DNA of 7,314 nt from an uncultured Fusobacterium sp. (GTDB taxonomy: Bacteria > Fusobacteriota > Fusobacteriia > Fusobacteriales > Fusobacteriaceae), in the NCBI GenBank assembly GCA_900545035.1, contig UQXM01000093.1:1-7314 (forward strand), given 5' to 3'. Shown here one piece after another: positions 6,732 through 7,314 of this stretch. How positions within the stretch are numbered: the stretch's first letter is position 1; the number at the start of each line of letters is the position of its first letter. The translations under genes and the position numbers were made by a program. The notes under the pieces were generated by a model. The model was not told the origin of the DNA, made no database searches, and was given only the letters and a program-made list of their open reading frames with translations.

Positions 6732-7314
6732 TATTTCTCATCTCCTTCAGGAAGTTTCCATTCCCCTCTGATTTTTTCAAATGCACTTCCCACAGCAAGT
6801 AAATTTTCTTCTCCGAAATGTTTTCCAAGAAGCTGAATTCCCACAGGAAGTCCCTCTGTTAATCCTGCCGGTACAGAAAGTCCCGGAATTCCTGCAAGAT
6901 TTGCAGAAAGTGTGAATATATCTTCAAGATATAATTCAATAGGTGTTTTTTCTTTATTTAATTCAAAAGCTGCTGACGGAGCAACCGGAGTAAATATTAC
7001 ATCAACAGTTTTAAATGCTTCATCAAAATCTTTTTTAATCATAGCTCTTACTTTTTGAGCCTTTTTAAAATATGCATCAAAGAAACCTGCACTCAATACA
7101 TAAGTTCCTATCATTATTCTTCTTTTTACTTCTGCTCCGAAACCTTCACTTCTTGATTTAATATATAAATCAACTGCATCTTTTGCATTAGGGCTTCTGT
7201 ATCCGTATCTTACCCCGTCAAATCTTGCAAGGTTTGAACTTGCTTCAGCAGGAGCAAGGACATAATAAGTAGGTACGGCATATTTTGTGTGAGGAAGAGA
7301 GATATCTACAATCT
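6731..7314 (-). CDS. gatA: Glutamyl-tRNA amidotransferase subunit A, C-terminal part
   Basis: The glutaminase subunit of GatCAB, amidase-signature family; it releases ammonia from glutamine for GatB. The last 193 codons are visible; the reading frame continues without a stop to the right edge, so the start and the N-terminal half with the Ser-Ser-Lys catalytic residues lie outside. A Met at 7114 is internal, not a start: conserved family sequence runs through it, including YYVLAPAEASSNLARFDGVR upstream and SEGFGAEVKRRIM leading into it. Downstream are YVLSAGFFDAYFKKAQKVR, DVIFTPVAPSAAF, NLAGIPGLSVPAG and LPVGIQLLGKHFGEENLL, all typical of GatA. It ends LPEGDEK with a TAA overlapping the gatB ATG by one base. 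The usual gatC-gatA-gatB order predicts gatC upstream, beyond the window. Confidence 0.96.
   Translation of the reverse strand, partial: IVDISLPHTKYAVPTYYVLAPAEASSNLARFDGVRYGYRSPNAKDAVDLYIKSRSEGFGAEVKRRIMIGTYVLSAGFFDAYFKKAQKVRAMIKKDFDEAFKTVDVIFTPVAPSAAFELNKEKTPIELYLEDIFTLSANLAGIPGLSVPAGLTEGLPVGIQLLGKHFGEENLLAVGSAFEKIRGEWKLPEGDEK

Noticed and set aside
6731..7114. A 127-residue minus-strand gene starting at the Met at 7114
   Set aside because: The same frame is open to base 7314 and encodes conserved GatA sequence through that Met, so it is the tail of gatA, not a separate small gene.

Overview
The window is strongly AT-rich, with A/T-ending codons throughout and strong GGAGG-type ribosome binding sites. 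It carries a class III (Firmicutes-type) fructose-1,6-bisphosphatase and a GatCAB amidotransferase locus. This fits a low-GC anaerobe or facultative anaerobe. A Fusobacteriota member (Leptotrichia/Sebaldella-like) or a clostridial Firmicute is my best guess; no marker in the window settles it. Every convincing gene lies on the minus strand, so the biological order runs from base 7314 down to base 1.

Layout in transcription order. (1) 7314-5286: the 3' part of gatA overlaps gatB by one base (TAATG). Together with a presumed gatC outside the window they make the amidotransferase that turns Glu-tRNA(Gln) and/or Asp-tRNA(Asn) into Gln-tRNA and Asn-tRNA. (2) 5285-4934: a 352-base gap. Most of it is a 220-base, nearly full-length imperfect palindrome (5061-5280) that starts right after the gatB stop and looks like a miniature inverted-repeat element. 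The rest is the fbp promoter and leader. (3) 4933-2987: fbp, class III fructose-1,6-bisphosphatase, a gluconeogenic enzyme. Its stop codon lies inside a perfect 28-base palindrome (2964-2991). (4) 2890-627: a response regulator (OmpR/PhoB type) and a membrane sensor histidine kinase, again joined by a one-base TAATG overlap and led by their own promoter. (5) 626-103: a 524-base gap without a confident gene. It holds a short possible gene remnant, a 120-base imperfect inverted repeat, a good intrinsic terminator (267-307) for the two-component operon, and the promoter region of the next gene with two inverted repeats. (6) 102-1: the first 34 codons of an AGCS-family sodium:alanine/glycine symporter.

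The genes are mainly ordinary housekeeping and regulatory functions. The kinase and regulator form a self-contained pair whose sensor domain I cannot assign to a family. The noncoding DNA is the less ordinary part: three separate long inverted-repeat structures at gene ends, and a palindrome sitting on the -35 box of the symporter gene. I found no CRISPR array, rRNA, tRNA, phage gene or transposase gene. I see no convincing undescribed multi-gene system here.
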